Origin: Misgurnus anguillicaudatus
Taxonomy: Eukaryota; Chordata; Actinopteri; Cypriniformes; Cobitidae
DNA length: 64,000 bases
Assembly: GCF_027580225.2 (NCBI RefSeq)
Contig: NC_073352.2
Location: forward strand, 30,560,001 to 30,624,000
Direction: 5' to 3'
Below, piece after piece: positions 1 to 11,363 of the stretch. The notes under the pieces were generated by a model. It saw nothing but the letters and a program-made list of their open reading frames with translations. It was not told the DNA's origin and did no database searches. Within the stretch, counting starts at the first letter, position 1. The number at the start of each line of letters is the position of its first letter. The position numbers were made by a program, and so were the translations under genes.

Positions 1-46
1 TCGCTCGGTATCTGGGGGCCTGGGAAGAGCTTCCCAGCCCGTCGCG

Positions 47-1240
47 TTGGCTTTTACGCACGATCCGTCTCGGTTACGCATTCAATTTGCCCGGCTACCT
101 TACAAATATTCAGGCATTCGCTTCACCACGGTGAAGGCTGTCGATGCGCACGTACTGCGTGCGGAGATTGCTGTCCTATTGGCGAAAGGACGCGATCCAG
201 CCGGTCCCTCCAGCCGAGATAAATTCGGGGCTTTACAGCCCTTCATTGTACCCAAGAAGAGTGGCGAGTTGCGTCCGGTCCTATATCTGCGCGTACTGAA
301 TCGAGAATTCACAGAATTCACATTCACAGAATGCTGTTCAAAATGTTTACGCAGAGGAGCATATTTTAATGCATCCGCCCATAGGATTGGTTCGCAGCCT
401 TCAACCTGAATGACGCGTACTTTCATGTCTCCATACTCCCCCAACACAGGCCGTTTCTCCGGTTTGTGTTCGGGGGGAGCGCATATCAGTACAAAGTCTC
501 ACCGTTCGGGCTTTCTCTCTCTCTCTCTTTTCCTGTGTCTTCATGAAAGTTGCGGATGGCGCACTGCAGCCCCTGAGAGAGAGAGTGGTGTTTGCGTTTT
601 GGCGTATTGGCTCATAATAGCTCAGTTTCGTCAGATGCTGTGCACACACATAGATCGTGTACTTAAACACCTCGCTCGTCTCGGTCTTCAGGCCAACTGG
701 GGAAAGAGTAAACTTTGCCCCGTGCAGAGAATCTCTTTTCTCGGAAAGTAACGGGATTTGGTCGTTTTAGCAACACGTCTCATAGAAGCGCGTGTTCAGT
801 CAATTCTGGCTTGCCTCAACATTTAAAGGCAGGGTTGCGGTTCCACTGAAATACTTTTAGAAACTTCTGGGGCATATGACAGCAGCCGCGGCCGTGACAC
901 CGCTTGGGCTGCTCCATATGAGACCGCTTCAGTGTTGGCTTTATGACCGAGTCCCGAGGAGAGCGTGGCTCACCGGCTTTCACAGTATTATAATTACATC
1001 GAGATGCCGTCACACTTTCACCCCGTGGTCAGACCCAGCGTTTCTCAGGGTGCGGGTGCCACTGAGAGGTCTCCAGGCATGCTATTGTTGGCAAAGATGC
1101 CTCTACCACGGGGTGGGCAGCCACGTACGGCGGGCTCGTCGCTTCGGGGGTCTGTTCGACATTCCAGCGACATTAGCATAAATTGCCTCGAGCTGTGCAC
1201 TGTATATCTTGCGCTCGGCCGTTTCGTCAACGTGATTTGA
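47..1240 (+). pseudogene. DIRS reverse transcriptase, decayed
   Basis: Translated pieces in shifting frames follow the DIRS RT order: a finger segment with VPKKSGELRPVL and LRVLNREF, then FGLSLSL-like and PLRERV-like stretches, then a palm/thumb segment with WLIIAQ, HLARLGLQANW and PVQRISFLGK. The catalytic segment expected to read YLDDW reads AYW: tyrosine (604-606) is followed directly by tryptophan (607-609), as if nine bases were lost in frame. That removes both metal-binding aspartates. Further downstream VTPLGLLHMRPLQCWLYDRVPR is the usual spacer between RT and RNase H. Several frameshifts and stops are present. Family assignment is secure; function is not possible. Confidence 0.85.
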
Positions 1241-1640
1241 TGCTTAAGATGTAGTGCGCACCGACAACACTGCGGCTGTAGCGTATATCTATCGCCAAGG
1301 CGATTTGCGCTCTCGTCACCTGTCGCATCTCGCCCGTCTCTCCTCCTCTGGAGTCAGAAGTATCTGAGGTCTCTTCGTGCCATTCACATGTCGGGGTCGC
1401 TGAACACAGCGGCAGTCGCGCTCTCACGAGCAGCGCGCTCCGGTGAGTGGCGACTCCACCCCCGGTCGGTTCAGCTGATTTGGAAATGTTTCGGCAGAGC
1501 GCAGTTAGATCTGTTTGCTTCTTCAGAGACAACCCATTGTCGCCTGTTTTATTCATTATCCGAAGGAACACTCGGCGTGGATGCACTGGCACACAGCTGG
1601 CCGCGGGGTTTTCCCCAGTAAGCTTTATTGCGCAGACACT
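1240..1640 (+). pseudogene. DIRS RNase H domain, decayed
   Basis: RNase H would remove the RNA strand of the replication hybrid. The stretch from about 1255 reads RTDNTAAVAYIYRQGDLRSRHLSHLA, containing the TDN catalytic segment. After a frame change, GSLNTAAVALSRA and GEWRLHPRSVQLIW followed by FGRAQLDLFAS match the C-terminal part found in DIRS pol proteins. It runs directly from the RT without a spacer, as in intact elements. Frame changes near 1350-1390 and after 1620 break it. Confidence 0.75.
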
Positions 1641-1678
1641 GTGCAAAGTCAGGGAGGACGAGGAGCGCATTCTATTAG

Positions 1679-2826
1679 TTGCGCCGTACCGGACAACTAG
1701 GAATTGGTTTTACAGAGTTCACTCTCCTCGCGACAGTCCCTCCCTGGCTGACTCCTTGGCACATTATGGCACCCTCGCCCCGATCTGTGGAACCCCCATG
1801 TGTGGTCTTTGGACGGGGCGCGGAGGTTTTAGATGGGTTACCCCAGGCGGTATCTAACACCATCGCTGCAGCGCGAGCACCGTCTATGAGACAGGCGTAT
1901 ACGCTGAAATGGAACCTGTTTGTTGTTTGGTGTACCTCTCAGCGAGAGGACCCCCGAGAATGCTTGATCAGTATTGTGCTTTCATATCTCCAGCACCGCT
2001 TGGAGAAGAGGCTGTCACCATCTACTATTAAAGTAGATATCGCGGCAATATCCGCGCATCACGCACCTATAGACGGTAGATCTGTGGGTCAGCACGATCT
2101 GGTCATTAGGTTTTTAACAGGGGCACGGAGGCTAAATCCTTCGCGCCTCCCTCTATTCATCCTTGGGACTTGTCCATGGTGCTGAAAGTTCAGCACTGCC
2201 CTTTCGAGCCTCTGCTGACGGTGAGCGTCAAGTTTCTCACTATGAAAACTTTGACGCTCCTCGCATTGGCTTCTATTAAAAGGATAGGGGATTTTTATGC
2301 ATTTTCGGTCAACGATTCGTGCCTTCAGTTCGGGCCGGCTGAATCCAGCGTTAAACTGAGACCCCGGCCGGGCTACGTGCCTAAAGTTCCCACCACTCCC
2401 TTTAGGGATCAAGTGGTGAACTTACAAGCACTGCCTTTGGAAGAGGCAGACCCAGCTATGGCTTTGTTATGTCCTGTACGTGCACTACGTGTGTATGTGA
2501 ATCGCACTCAAAGCTTTCGGACCTCAGAACAGCTCTTTGTCTGATACGGTGGTCAGCAGAAAGGGAAAGCTGTCACTAAACAGAGGATGTCTCATTGGAT
2601 TGTAGACACAATTGCCCTGAAATATGAGAAACAGGGCATTCCTTGCCCTTTTTGTTTGAGAGCCCATTCAACCAGAAGCGTGGCTTCATCTTGGGCTTTG
2701 GCTCGTGGTTCCTCGCTTTCAGATATTTGTAGAGCTGCTGGCTGGGTGACACCTAATACGTTCACTAGATTCTACAGTGTTCGTGTTGAGCCGGTATCCT
2801 CTCGAGTTCTCTCGTCAGATCAGTGA
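1679..2826 (+). pseudogene. DIRS tyrosine recombinase, one frameshift and one stop
   Basis: The recombinase inserts the circular DNA intermediate at a short shared sequence. An N-terminal core-binding part (1679-2185) contains AARAPSMRQAYTLKWNLF and SPSTIKVDIAAISAHH. After a frame change near 2110-2180 the catalytic part continues with KRIGDFYAFSV, then a TGA replaces a codon that is cysteine in the other copy of this window (LFVCYGG, here stop at 2542-2544). The same frame resumes and carries the signature residues: HSTR (H-x-x-R), the GW of AAGW and the nucleophile region FTRFYS. This is the best preserved part of the element, only two lesions from open. About 380 residues, normal for the family. 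Confidence 0.88.
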
Positions 2827-3400
2827 GAACATCGAGGAACGGCTCCTGTGTCGGCTTGGAGCCTTTCTTTTTGGCTGCGCAGAAACCGCACCATTATGGA
2901 AGGCCATTAAGGCAAAAACGTTAAAAAAAAAAAAATGTTTTTTTGTCTTTTCCACCGCTTGGTGACCGATGTTGCGGAGCATCGGCTGCCAGCCTCTCAC
3001 TAGATGTATTCTTGACTATCTGGGTGAGGCTAGCGCCCACATTGCGCCCCCTAGTGGTTTCTTTGTGAGTATTTCCGTGGAAAGTTTATGATTTACCACG
3101 TTTCCCTTAGCGGAGTTCGTTCCGCGCCTCTCTAGTGTTGCTAAGAGAGTGTATTTTTATAGACCTCGTGTCTTTTTATCCATCACCTTAGTGGTAGACC
3201 CCTAGAGGGTTTTTCTTCCGCAGCGATCTTAGTCCCGCCTGACGAGTTCGCTTCCCAGTTCGCCTAGTCACTATCGTGGGTTAAGGAACAAGTAGTGACC
3301 GGCCTCTGCTTCAACCCCATTTCCGTTCCCTTAAAGAGGAGAGTTGGAGGGTTTATGCAGGCACTGGAAGGGTCAGCTTCAGTGGCGCTTTGGTAGGGAT
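2827..3400 (+). other. DIRS 3' non-coding part
   Basis: Between the recombinase stop and the internal complementary region there is no convincing reading frame. The matching stretch of the second DIRS copy (about 33988-34490) is also non-coding. A short run of A occurs near 2921-2934. Confidence 0.6.
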
Positions 3401-3510
3401 TCCCAATTCGTCGGTCATGACGTGACGTCATAATGACCGACTGAAAGGGAACGTCTCGGTTACATATGTAACCCTCGTTCCCTGAAGGAAGGGAACGGAG
3501 ACATCACGTC
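3400..3510. repeat. DIRS internal complementary region (circle junction)
   Basis: This block joins inverted copies of both element ends: the left-end arm finishes ACTGAAAGGG at 3449, the trinucleotide AAC follows (3450-3452), and the right-end arm starts GTCTCGGTTAC at 3453. The second arm is an exact 50-bp reverse complement of the element's right end. In DIRS-1-type replication this region is thought to template joining of the two ends into a circle. A CRE-like TGACGTCA lies at 3424-3431. Confidence 0.88.
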
Positions 3511-3751
3511 CCGTCGCCACAGTTTGCTGTTCCACTGCTGATATCGGCCGGACCCTTTCCTTCTGTCCAGCTTTCTCAGCAAAAAATAGCTGATTTGATA
3601 ACTGCACCTGCCGCTCATTAAATAGCTGTGCGGCGGGGCGGCGCCGGCAGATGCAATTATCTGCATGCCAAGTTCATTGGCGTTTTAAAGGTTTCTCGAA
3701 GCAGATAGGTCACCCGCGAAGCGGTTCCCAATTCGTCGGTCACGACGTGAC

Positions 3752-3801
3752 GTCTCCGTTCCCTTCCTTCAGGGAACGAGGGTTACATATGTAACCGAGA
3801 C
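3752..3801. repeat. DIRS right terminal repeat
   Basis: It is the exact inverted copy of 3453-3502, ends in CCGAGAC and is followed by GTT (3802-3804), where host DNA begins. Confidence 0.85.
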
Positions 3802-3804
3802 GTT

Positions 3805-6416
3805 ATGCTGCTTACTTAATGTAGCATTTTTTTAATGTTTGATGACAAGATAGAGACTTAGAAACTAATTTAAGTTTAATGTCCTAATGATCAGCCTACT
3901 TATTTGTATGTCCCACAGCTGACATGGAACGTTATTAACCGGTTTGGAAACTTTATTTTTTTCTAACCGGTTCAGGAACGTCAATTTTAGGGTTATACAA
4001 AAAAAACCCCGGAAATGTTAAAATACTGTTTATGTTCGGAACGAACCAATTGGGGAAAAATCTGTTTAAAAGCCCTGCTTTACAGTGCCAAGCAGATCTA
4101 GTAGCAAAAATTACCTTTGTTGCAGTATGTCATGTAGCGGTGTGCAAAGTCATTAACCCCAAAAGTGCATGATAAAAAATGGTATTGTTTTTTAGAGTAG
4201 GGAGTCGGCTCGTTAAAAGTAATATTATTGTCATATCTCTTGCCTGTTGCCTGTCTACGTATGAAGGCAATAGCTTGCGTAATCTCCGCCTACAAAACAA
4301 AAACCCTGACCTGCTCACATACACTTCCGCTAGTTGGTGTGTTAACATCATGTCAAGACAACATAAAGGTAAGTTTGTGTTCTTTTCACTAGATGGAAAT
4401 TGGACTTGTCTGGCACTTTAAAATAACTATCTTTGAAAACACCTAAACTACTGCCGTTTTACTACTACAGCTGTTTTACTGACAAATGTAGTTAATTTTG
4501 CAGTGTCGCTTTTAGTTTGTTGTTACACCCCGACACCACTACATCACCAATGCATCACTGTCGCTGTGTTTGATATATATTCCGTTTCTTCAACAGAAAG
4601 AAACGTTATCACAGTATGCAAATTTATCAAAAAGAAACCCGAACGGGCCAAGAGTCAAACTCGAAGACAAAACGCTCTCAAATTAAGCCTAAGCACATAA
4701 AACAGAATTTGACTTATGGGTAGTCCCTTAGCGATAATTAGCTTCGGCTAGAAATTCTCTCCTCTCCTGCAAGATGAATTAAAAGCGAGGAATCAATGAA
4801 CATCTTTGTCTGTTAATGCCCTTTAGTACAGCAGATAAGAAACAGTGATTACAATTAGATGTGTAATTGTCTTAGGGAAAATACAGCTGGAAATGGAGAT
4901 CGATGGGGAGGGATTTAAGGGAACTCATGATAGGGTGCAAGATAATAACAGTAATCAGTCTGTCATTATACAGATCACTCCCGATTTTAAAAAGGACCTG
5001 GAGGTCTCTACTGCGAGCCTTAAAATATTAATGTGTTTGCTTGAAGTTGCGGTGCGGGTAATTTTATTTAATGCCTTAAGAAAAATGGCACGCCGTAAAC
5101 AGGCTCGCTGGGTGGGTGGCACGCACGAAATATTGTAGCACGTACTCTCTGATACGAATGCCACATTCATGAGTTTCCTACAGGAGCTCATTTATCTACA
5201 AGCTTATCTGCACAAGGCAAATGTGCTCAACCGCTGCCAAGAATAGTTAAGTTGAGCCACACTAGCATATCGTCTCATCTTCGCCCAGCGTGGGTCAACC
5301 GTGTTCTCCCGATGATAAAGTGCTTTGTGCTATACAGTCACCCCTAAATCTGTAATTTACTGAGGAACGTCGCAGCAATCATAGGCTTGTAGGTCTTTGA
5401 AGGGTAAAAAGTCAAGGGAAAAACACTGTCAACTTTTCCTGTAAAGCTAATTTCAAACGAATCATATAACTGCGGTATTAAAATGAGCCAAATTGCGGTT
5501 ATTCCCACAATGGTTTCGTAAAACCAAAAGCAGCACTGTGTAATAAGGGAAAGTATGAAATTATACATTTGGATGTAAAGTTTGTTTATATGAACGTATA
5601 GTCAGTTAAACAGCCAATCATTTAGCAGCAACAGCAAAATAAATAAATAAATAAATAAGATAAAACTGTACAAATGGATTTTTTTTAACTCAATAATATA
5701 TATATATATATATATACTCTGTAACGCTAATGGATCTCATTAAGGTAAGTAGTAAAGCATTTCTCCAGGGGCCTACTGTTCATTTCTGAGTCACACTCCA
5801 TACTGTGGCTTACAGTCTTTGTACATAGCAGTATAATAGCTGCCCACCAATCAATAGCCTGAATCAATTACAGCCCTGGAAATTGTGAAAGTCAACAGGG
5901 TTTGGATGTTGACAATCTGGGCTTTACTTTAAGAATACATGAAGAGTTCAAACATGTTTTCTTGTACATGAAAAATTTTTTATCAGGCTCTTTTGTTTAA
6001 GGTTAGTCATTGCACTTTAATGGCAATGATAAGGTTATTAGTAAGTAAATTAAATGCCTTATTTTCACAAGTGACACTTTAGTCATTTCATTTTTATTTA
6101 ACAAATTTGACTGTCTTTTGCTGCTAGTACTGCCAGTTTGCGTAGGGCACCAACTTCTTCGGGGGGCACCATCTTAGTTGCTCAGAAAATAAAAATGTTT
6201 CATTCTGTATAAATATGAATCACAACAACATACATACAAACTATGTAAGGAATAATTGACTACGGGCCATTGAATTATAAGAAAATAATGCACACCAAAG
6301 GTTTCAAATAATTCAAAGGACCAGAGTCCATTATTCCTCTTATACCACGGTTACCACAAACATTGCTCTGGTGCCTATTTTTAAGACTGACAAGTTAGGT
6401 GTGAGGTTATCACAAA
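3805..6416. other. AT-rich non-coding stretch, possible old hAT debris
   Basis: No supported gene. Near 3930-4060 the repeated AACCGGTT and GGAACG words resemble ends of fish hAT-type elements, but I could not define termini. A GT-donor-like GGTAAGT at 4369-4375 follows a short open frame with no recognisable protein, so I do not call an exon. Simple repeats: (AAAT)n at 5636-5658 and (TA)n at 5696-5716. The rest shows nothing I recognise. Confidence 0.4.
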
Positions 6417-6800
6417 TTAATGCATACCCACGGAACAACGGCTGTATCGAAAGTTTTAAATTATATTGTGGGATTGATTGACAAAGGTGATTTTTGTGCT
6501 TCTATTTTCATCGATCTATCTAAAGCTTTCGACACAGTGGATCATGAAATATTGCTGCACAGACTAAAAAGTATCGGTCTGTCAGATTGCGTTATTCCAT
6601 GGTTCAAAAATGATTTAAGTGGAAGTTCAAATGGAAAGTAAATTATCTGGTTTATTGGAGATTTTTAAAGGTGTTCCTCAAAGGTCTGTATTAGGTCCCC
6701 TTTTATTCACTATATATATAAACAGTCTTGATTATGACACACAAGATGTCAGTCTTCACTTTTCTAGATGATACGATTGTGTACTGCAGTGCTCCTTCTG
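6417..6800 (+). pseudogene. LINE reverse transcriptase fragment
   Basis: This is part of the RT of a non-LTR retrotransposon, which would copy element RNA at a nicked target. The open part reads VSKVLNYIVGLIDKG, then FIDLSKAFDTVDHEILLHRL and PWFKNDLSG, the palm block with its first catalytic aspartate. After a stop near 6640 come KGVPQ, SVLGPLLFTIYINSL and, in another frame, FLDDTIVYC, corresponding to the F/Y-x-DD catalytic box. The order and spacing are right for an RT, but it is frameshifted and covers only the middle of the domain. No endonuclease or 3' tail is visible. The clade cannot be decided from this piece; CR1/L2/I-like fish LINEs are possible. Confidence 0.82.
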
Positions 6801-9800
6801 GTCAACTCATTCACTCTTTTTAATATGCTAATAACTACACTTCATTATTATTTGAATTAACAAAACCTACTTTTCCAAATGGAATGCTTGAGTGTTAAAT
6901 CAATCATACACCTGGTTTATTGAGAACGTAACCATACATACCAACTTTTACTTTTGTTAATAGACATCGGCTGTTTTCTTAAAGCTGACTTTTAATTTAC
7001 TTACTGTACAAGAAAGACATTTAGTAATTCTCCAAAAATTGCTTGGATTTATGTTGTAAGATTAGCTTTGTCACATTAGAATAAGCTAAAGTCCACTAGC
7101 TACACAGGTACAGATGCAGAAATAAAGGCTATAATTTATAATTCCATATTTGTATAATTTCACATACTATATTTGTGTGTGATTTCGTTGGTTTGTTTAA
7201 TTAAAGGGGCACCACAGTAAAAGTCCGCCTAGGTCACCCATTTGGCCAGCAGCAGCTCTGTTTGCTGCAAAACCCTCTAAGTGTATGCTTTTTTTGCCAA
7301 AAATACTTCAGTTGCAAAATCACTAAAGATGCAACTAGAAACAGCGGAAATGATGAAAGTCAAAATTGAAAAGTTGAAACTGACATTAGGGTGCACTGTG
7401 AAGCACAATAAGCAACCAAAAAGACACATCATAACAATATTAAAACACTCCCTTAGCAACCACCTGACATTTTCATTGTACACAAATCTACATTTTTACT
7501 ACAAGGAAAATCCAATACTGTCTGAGGGAGGGGGCGTTTACATTTCTGGTCTAAAACTGTGCCGCTTTCCTTCTCCTGCCCAAAGTGCTCAAGGGCTTGT
7601 GCTCCCATAGCATCTACCAGTGCTAATCAACCATGAGTTGCAATCTTAATTGTAATAAGCCTCCATGCATTGTTTCTTCTATTTGTGTCAAAATAATAGC
7701 CACTGCTCTGGGTACAGCTATTGCAAGGGTGAAAACTTATTGCGTCAGGTGATATGTTGCATTGCTGCCTTACGAGGCAATGACTTCGAAAGCGTGAAGG
7801 CAGCTCTGAGAAACGCAATCGGACAGACTTCATAGGCGGCAAAATGAAATTTTGCTTGAAATATAAACAGCGAGTGCTTTTGTAATAACTAATCCCATAT
7901 TTAAAAATACGCACGCACACACATGCATAGAATTGTGAATTTTTCGATCTTTCGGACGCAGCCTTTAGAGGGAAGTTTCAACTCAGGACACCGGACCTCC
8001 AGGACTGAGTTTGGACACCCCGAGCTACTGTATGATCAGCTGTACATCCATCTTGAGTTGATTCAAAATGATACAATGCTTATATAATCCAATGTTGTTG
8101 CGTAAATGGCAACGTTCTGAAAATTGAAAAAGCGTGTCGCAATATTTGCACATCACGACCACGGCACTCTCTATTTGAGTGCACTTGTCGCACACTTAAA
8201 TTAACAAATTTGTGCACACAAAAGACACAAAATGTGACAGTCCCTAAGAGTGTTTGAATCTATAACCTCACATTGTCTTCAAAACATACAATAGACAGTC
8301 TAATAGATTGTATACATCTAAAATGAACTGGATGCCGTTTCCAAGGTTGACGGCATAAACTCTTGCTTGTTGATATAGGAGCATGAACCATACACCAGAC
8401 TACACAACTCCATGCTAAACATCGTCAATCAAAGTGTTGATAGATTGAGAGCTTCACAGCAAAAAAAAAGGGGTCATGGGAGGCCGAAAGGGGTTGTGCG
8501 TGCATACAGAACATTGTTGATTATTCACTGCTGTCTGTAAGATGGCATAAGGAAATATGCTTAATGAAATGCATACTGCAGATTTTGCCTCTCTACAACG
8601 TTCCCGCTGCGATTCCAAGTCTCCTGACCGGTGAACCCACTAAAACGATTTTAACACATATCCATTTAATTTTCCGCAATTTATCATCGCTTGGATCTTT
8701 TTAATGAGTATGAGGAAGACGGAGACACGGAAAGAAACTAGTCTGGCTTGATGACCGGCGATAAAGGAAGATGATGACCACAGATACATGTTCTCATCTA
8801 TTTGTCATTGCAAATCAGGGCACAGCATCTGCTATGTCTCCCTTTCTCTCCATCTCTCTCTCTCTCTCTCACACACACATGCACACTTTTCTTCCTTTTC
8901 TGCATCTCGTTCACATTCTCGGAATTTTCTTGAACACATTAAAATTCCTTTGAACACTCTAATGCCCCATCAAGGATAAATGTTAATTAGATTTGTTTGT
9001 AAACTGAAACCGCTCTGCGACACTATTTGGGGGATTAAATGCGTGACACTTCGGTTTGTTAAATATTTAACAAGTGTTTCTTTTGACTACGATTCTTTTT
9101 CTTACTGAGATTCAAGCCTCTTATGAGATCTTGGATGAAACATTTAAAACAAAAACATGCATTTGTAAGTGCATTTCTGTGACGATTATTTTATGACAAT
9201 TAAGCACATATCTACCAAGATTCTCCTTCAAGCATTCAAGTATCCTTATAAATCAAAGTAACCATTATTAGATTTTAACTGCTAGAGTAGTTTTTTTTAA
9301 TTTAAAAATCAAGCGGCACAACAAACACTACTGGATATATACCAGTGCTGTACAAAAATCTTAGGCCACCATGTCACAATTAGATTTGTTTTGTTTTTTT
9401 TGCAATAGTGTACAGTGACCATATAATATAATATTTATTTTATATTTTTAAATATTTTATATATTTATATTTCATATGTCTTTCTTTTTCAATTACAACA
9501 AGAAAATAGGACGATACAGTTACAGTTGAGCTTATTTATTTGTTTATTTATTTATTGTGATTATGTCAGGGCCGGCGTCAAGGGGGCCCCCCAAAACAGG
9601 TTGTTGTGCACCTTACACAGTTTTTTTATTAATTTAATATATACTTATTCATTAACTTATTCATTTAGCTGATGTTTTTATCCAAAGACACTTAAAAACA
9701 ACAGTATAAAAGTATTATAAACAATTCGAGTTGCAAACCTTGTAAACTGAAGCCATACGATCACTTTATATGAAGAAATCCATGAATGCAATGCAAACAG

Positions 9801-10081
9801 TCCGATCTCATTCAAATCTACGGTGGATTGTGATCAGTTTTGCTTCTTTTCTTCATATAAATCGATCGTTTGGCCTCAGTACACTTGGGATATTTTAAGT
9901 TGTGATTGTTTTGTATGCTGTGTTTAATATCATATAATAAATAAATGGGTACGTTATTTTTGTACGTAATGGACAAACGACCAAAACAGTCGTATGGGTT
10001 AGAGGATATGTTGTCCTGTTCCCCATTTTATGCTATCCTGGAGGATTATGGGTAGTGTAGGCTTAGTCCATCTAATATGAG
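6801..10081. other. Non-coding stretch with minor repeat debris
   Basis: No gene is supported. Small items: a half copy of the CAGGGTTCC/GGAGGGCCGG fish element family near 7985-8022 (reads CACCGGACCTCCAGGACTGA), a CT/CA simple repeat at 8852-8880, a Tc1-type end near 9348-9400 (CAAAAATCTTAGGCCACC), a hAT-like tip CAGGGCCGGCGTCAAGG near 9569, and an imperfect hairpin at about 9735-9890 built on CCATACGATC / GATCGTTTGG. The remainder is unrecognised. Confidence 0.45.
8852..8880. repeat. (CT)n/(CA)n simple repeat
   Basis: Alternating CT units pass directly into CA units. A short open frame over it is an artefact. Confidence 0.9.
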
Positions 10082-10489
10082 CAACCTGATCTCAAAAAGT
10101 TCCGTGGGATAGTCACAGAATTTTTGCGCATTTTTCCGTGGCATTCTCACGGATCTCCGCATTTTTCCGTGGCCCTGCTACGGATTGTCTTTTTCTGTGG
10201 CATTCTCACGGATTGGTTACTCAACTGCTTTTTCCTATTTTCAAACCATTTTCGCTTCGGTTTAGGGTTAGATTTGGTGTTTGCGTTAGTATGTCATTTT
10301 ACTATTTTTTTCTGCTTTATTCTTTTATATTTTCTAAACTTTAAACAATTGTCGCCTGGTGTTGGGTTTGGGTAGGGATATCATTTCAAGTAAATCTAAC
10401 CCTAAACCGAAGCGAAATGGTAAGAAAATAGGACAAAACAGTTGAGTTACCAATCCGTGAGAATGCCACGGAAATTCGTGAGATGTGAG
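10082..10489. mobile_element. Foldback DNA element, family with the 42529 copy
   Basis: The two halves are inverted copies: CGGATTGGTTACTCAACTG and CGCTTCGGTTTAGGGTTAG on the left reappear as reverse complements at about 10390-10465. The left tip CAACCTGATCTCA resembles the CAACCC tip of the better defined copy at 42529-43086, and both share the CTCAACTG...GGTTTAGGGTTAGATTT core. Inside the left arm the phrase CGCATTTTTCCGTGG is repeated. There is no coding capacity, and no target duplication is clear, so the right boundary is approximate. Confidence 0.7.
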
Positions 10490-11059
10490 CATGGGATCAT
10501 TGTGTTTTCTTGGAGTAATACTTTGGAAATGCATTGTAGTTATTATTTTTTGTATTTGATTTGTATTTGTTTTTGGGGATAATAATGATGTTAAAATTTA
10601 TTTTGAACTTTAGTGTTAAATATAAGTTTAGTTATTTAATCATGTATATGATTTCAATTTTCCCTATGTGTGTTTATTGGTTTGACCCTTACTGGTTTAT
10701 TCCCAATTTGTCCCAATGGTTGAATAACAACAGCCCAACATTGGGTAATTTTAACCCAGTTTGTGTTCTGTCCAATATTTACCCATTATGGGTTAAAAAT
10801 AACCCAGACATTTTTAGAGTGTAGTATCAGGTTGACATTAACAGTATCACAGCATATATTCATGTTACCGAATATACAAAACCAAAAGACAACGAGAAAC
10901 TAAATGACAGAACATTTCAATGTAAACACGAATTTACAAATAAAATAAGTAATAAATAAAGAGACATGTTTTCAGATCTAAAAAAACATCAAATTTAAAA
11001 AGGTCACATTGATATTTAAGCTTATCATTTTATTAAGTATTATTTAGTGTGAGCTCCCC
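10490..11059. other. AT-rich spacer with one AACCC-type unit
   Basis: At 10725-10822 a hairpin-prone stretch built from CCCAACATTGGGTAA, TTAACCCAG and GGGTTAAAAATAACCC belongs to the dispersed AACCC/GGGTT repeat also seen at 14255-14449 and in the large array at 29726. Nothing else is recognised. Confidence 0.5.
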
Positions 11060-11062
11060 TTA

Positions 11063-11360
11063 CAGTACATTCACAAGGGGCGAAAGCGTTAACCCTTCTC
11101 TTTTAATTTGTGACGCCTTGCATTGCCGAACTGAAATGTGGAGCCGTCCCTGGCGTTGCTCGCAGCAGAAGTTGAACATTTCTTAACTTTTCAAGCATCA
11201 ACGCTTGCGTCAGCCAATCAGTTTGCCTTATGCAAACAACCTAGTGCGAGCCAGACAATTACCCGGAGCATGTGTTGCGGCCACTGTGATTGGCTGTTGG
11301 CCACGCTTCAGATAAACCTTCCATCAAGCGTTAACGCTTTCACCTCATGTGAATGTACCG
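11063..11360. mobile_element. PIF/Harbinger-type MITE, 298 bp
   Basis: Inverted ends of about 28 bp start CAGTACATTCACA on the left and, on the opposite strand, CGGTACATTCACA on the right; both continue to GAAAGCGTTAAC. The element is flanked by TTA on both sides (11060-11062, 11361-11363), the target duplication typical of Harbinger elements. No transposase is present, so it is non-autonomous. Confidence 0.85.
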
Positions 11361-11363
11361 TTA

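Larger units (their letters stand above)
1..3801 (+). mobile_element. DIRS-type retrotransposon, 5' truncated by window edge
   Basis: DIRS elements replicate by reverse transcription and integrate through a tyrosine recombinase instead of a DDE integrase. Visible in order are RT remnants, an RNase H remnant, a tyrosine recombinase, a non-coding 3' part, an internal complementary region and the right terminal repeat. The right end matches the internal region over 50 bp in inverted orientation (3453-3502 against 3752-3801). The last bases CCGAGAC are followed by GTT, the trinucleotide that also sits at the internal junction as AAC on this strand. Gag and the left terminus lie before the window. 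All reading frames are broken, so this is a dead copy. Confidence 0.9.

Noticed and set aside
1..3801. LTR retrotransposon or endogenous retrovirus
   Set aside because: There are no direct LTRs, protease or DDE integrase; inverted ends, an internal complementary region and a tyrosine recombinase define DIRS.
4179..4421. Exon ending at a GGTAAGT donor
   Set aside because: Only one splice-like site and no recognisable peptide; the region looks like old transposon debris.
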